This document shows, one piece after another, positions 62,775 through 64,000 of a stretch of DNA of 64,000 nucleotides. Within the stretch, counting starts at the first letter, position 1, and the number at the start of each line of letters is the position of its first letter. This DNA is from Porphyra umbilicalis (Eukaryota > Rhodophyta > Bangiophyceae > Bangiales > Bangiaceae). The translations under genes were made by a program, and so were the position numbers. The notes under the pieces are model-generated. The model was given only the letters and a program-made list of their open reading frames with translations, was not told the origin of the DNA and made no database searches. The stretch covers positions 124,001 to 188,000 of the forward strand of contig KV918864.1 in the NCBI GenBank assembly GCA_002049455.2, read 5' to 3'.

Positions 62775-62818
62775 TCCGGTGCGGATCCACACCAAACTTG
62801 CCATCGTGAAACAACCTA

Positions 62819-63053
62819 GTGTCGACGGCGTCGTGATTCCTTTGTGTGTCTGTCGGCTCTTGATCCGCCTGCCACGCACCATCAATCGTCCCTCTTCCCA
62901 ATCAACGTACAGTCGCTACTCAAAATTATTTGTCCACCCTGTGAGGCCAATTCCAGCGCCGTTCAGATCACAGTCGAGATCGAAAAAGCCGCCTCTGCGG
63001 TGCTGATCTGCCGCATTCTGGTGACTTAGGCGCAGACACGTTCCTCAGAGTCC
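62819..63053. other. Upstream region of the Tc1 transposase gene
   Basis: Mixed composition. Plus-strand ORFs are short and overlap minus-strand ones. The left TIR of the Tc1-type element was not identified. Confidence 0.35.
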
Positions 63054-63060
63054 TATAAAG
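63054..63060 (+). promoter_or_regulatory. TATA box upstream of the Tc1 transposase
   Basis: TATAAAG lies 48 bp before the ATG at 63109, a normal TATA-to-start distance with a short leader. Confidence 0.5.
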
Positions 63061-63108
63061 AAAGGCTCACAGAGTCGCTCCAGAAGCCAGAAACAGATCA
63101 CAACCAAC

Positions 63109-64000
63109 ATGACAGGGAAGGGACGGACCCCCCTAAGCCCCCAGCAGGTGAGCTCGATCAAGGAGATGGTCGCGAACAAGATGTCGAACGGCGCCATCGC
63201 GGTGTCGCTGAACCTCAAGAAGAGCACCGTCGCCTACGTCGCGGCCAATGCTCGGCGGGCCGACGGGGGGGCGCGCAAGGACAACCGGGGTCGTCCTAAG
63301 GTTCTGAGCCCCCGTGAGTTGCGGGGGCTCCGCCGCCTTGTGGAGGAGAACCCGTTTGCCTCCCTGGCCGAGATTGCCGAAAAGCTCAATGCTGGGCGCA
63401 CAAACCCTCCGGCGGGACAATCCCTTCGCCCAGTGTCTCCGAGCACGGTCCGCCGAGCGGTCAAGGGCATGGGAATGCGGTCGTGCGCCCCCGCCATGAA
63501 GCCGTTCGTGTCCGCCGTGAACAAGAAGAAGCGCCTCCAGTGGGCCAAAGATCATCTTCCGTGGAGCATTCAGTGGGCTTCAGTGCTCTACTCGGACGAG
63601 AGCTCCTTCCTGGTGCGGCAGCCGCAGTCACGACGAGTGTGGCGCCAGCCTGGCCAGCGGTACGCGACGCAGAACCTCCGCCCGACCTTTAAGAGCGGTC
63701 GGGAGAGCGTGATGGTGTGGGGTGCGTTCTCCGCCGTGGGGCGGACACCCCTGCTGCGGGTGGAAGGGAGTATGAACGGTGCGTCCTACGTCGACGTGCT
63801 CGAGTCGGTGGTCGTGCACTACATTTGTGCGGACTACGGGTCACCGGACGGGGCCTGGTTCCAGGAGGGCTTGGCTCCTTGCCATACCTCTAAGGTGGCT
63901 AAGGCTTGCAAGCAGGCCTTGGGGCTCAAGGTGCTGCCGTGGGTCGGACAAAGTGCCGACGTCAACCCCATCGAGAACGCCTGGGCCGAGCTAGAGCGTC
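63109..64000 (+). CDS. Tc1/mariner DD34E transposase, cut by window end, second Asp missing
   Basis: The frame from ATG 63109 is open to the last base (297 codons). An N-terminal helix-turn-helix (LSPQQVSSIKEMVANKMSNG, AVSLNLKKSTVAYV) and a GRP-like linker (NRGRPKVLSP) are followed by a second HTH (NPFASLAEIAEKLNAGR). The catalytic core has D163 in VLYSDESSF, GRESVMVWGAFSAVGRTPLL, FQEGLAPCHTS and E289 in QSADVNPIENAWAELER. The second catalytic Asp belongs at residue 254, where this copy has Gly (QEGLAPCH against the usual Q-x-D-N/G-x-P-x-H). Spacing 254-289 is exactly 34 residues, which defines DD34E. It is intact in frame but likely inactive. Confidence 0.9.
   Translation, partial: MTGKGRTPLSPQQVSSIKEMVANKMSNGAIAVSLNLKKSTVAYVAANARRADGGARKDNRGRPKVLSPRELRGLRRLVEENPFASLAEIAEKLNAGRTNPPAGQSLRPVSPSTVRRAVKGMGMRSCAPAMKPFVSAVNKKKRLQWAKDHLPWSIQWASVLYSDESSFLVRQPQSRRVWRQPGQRYATQNLRPTFKSGRESVMVWGAFSAVGRTPLLRVEGSMNGASYVDVLESVVVHYICADYGSPDGAWFQEGLAPCHTSKVAKACKQALGLKVLPWVGQSADVNPIENAWAELER

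Larger units (their letters stand above)
57502..62816 (+). mobile_element. 5.3-kb two-gene Harbinger-like DNA transposon
   Basis: The left end 57502-57543 (GGTAGCTTCACGATTGCAAG...) and the right end 62775-62816 are inverted repeats with 36 of 42 positions equal. Each is bordered by TA (57500-57501, 62817-62818). Inside, on the plus strand, are a Pro-rich accessory gene and a PIF/Harbinger transposase, the usual two-gene plan of that superfamily. The left end contains a 22-bp perfect palindrome centred on GCGGATCCGC. Harbingers normally duplicate TWA, and only TA is seen here, so either the boundary is a base off or the TIR belongs to a related superfamily. Confidence 0.6.

Noticed and set aside
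62272-62901. Minus-strand 209-aa ORF overlapping the right end of the Harbinger-like element
   Set aside because: It runs through the terminal repeat and low-complexity DNA, has no domain, and is better explained as an open shadow frame.
1-64000. tRNA, rRNA, riboswitch or bacterial operon features
   Set aside because: No cloverleaf, rRNA signature or operon-like gene spacing was found on reading. All recognisable genes are eukaryotic transposon genes.

Overview
The window is nuclear DNA of a very GC-rich eukaryote and is almost entirely mobile-element and repeat DNA. Six superfamilies of transposon or retroelement are recognisable, coding regions are intron-poor, C/G homopolymers of 10-25 bases are common, and minisatellites and gene-free GC-rich blocks of 1-2 kb occur repeatedly. 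This composition fits a bangialean red alga such as Porphyra or Pyropia. That assignment is inference; no rRNA, tRNA or conserved housekeeping gene is present to settle it.

Layout. Positions 1-3889 hold the 3' part of a broken Ty1/copia element with a probable 3' LTR. A ~160-bp tandem repeat follows (4085-4675). A KDZ-type transposase gene (5148-7550, minus) has a young, whole-looking Ty1/copia element (7560-12518, 418-bp LTRs, single 1308-aa gag-pol) inserted at its 5' end. An unidentified minus-strand gene lies at 13074-15000, followed by GC-rich DNA with a 21-bp minisatellite (to 17900). The stretch 19390-21130 is a 60-bp satellite organised in 240-bp higher-order units, next to a 94-bp near-perfect palindrome. 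A hAT transposase gene (24493-27570) carries a 552-bp PIF/Harbinger-type MITE with TTA duplications.

The most unusual component is a 5.1-kb DNA transposon (28105-33194) encoding a transposase I cannot place in a superfamily. Two short non-autonomous elements (33285-34120 and 56036-56575) share its termini. All three have asymmetric terminal inverted repeats: a 14-bp outer block beginning CAC, then a spacer of exactly 12 bp at the left end and exactly 2 bp at the right end, then an inner block of about 11 bp. The three elements are flanked by 4-bp direct repeats, one of them with a mismatch. The 10-bp difference is close to one helical turn and recalls the 12/23 logic of V(D)J signals.

Further right are a duplicated GC-rich block (34783-36810), a zinc-ribbon gene interrupted at a C14 run (39957-41068), a long stretch with only weak ORFs, a possible secreted protein (50652-51310, minus), and a 5.3-kb two-gene Harbinger-like element (57502-62816) with 42-bp inverted ends. 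The window ends inside a Tc1-type DD34E transposase (63109 onwards) whose second catalytic Asp is a Gly.

The DNA-transposon genes are mostly decayed by a few in-frame stops, several of which fit C-to-T change. The second copia element looks recently active. No host pathway can be reconstructed here; the functional relations are between elements (autonomous and non-autonomous partners, nested insertions).
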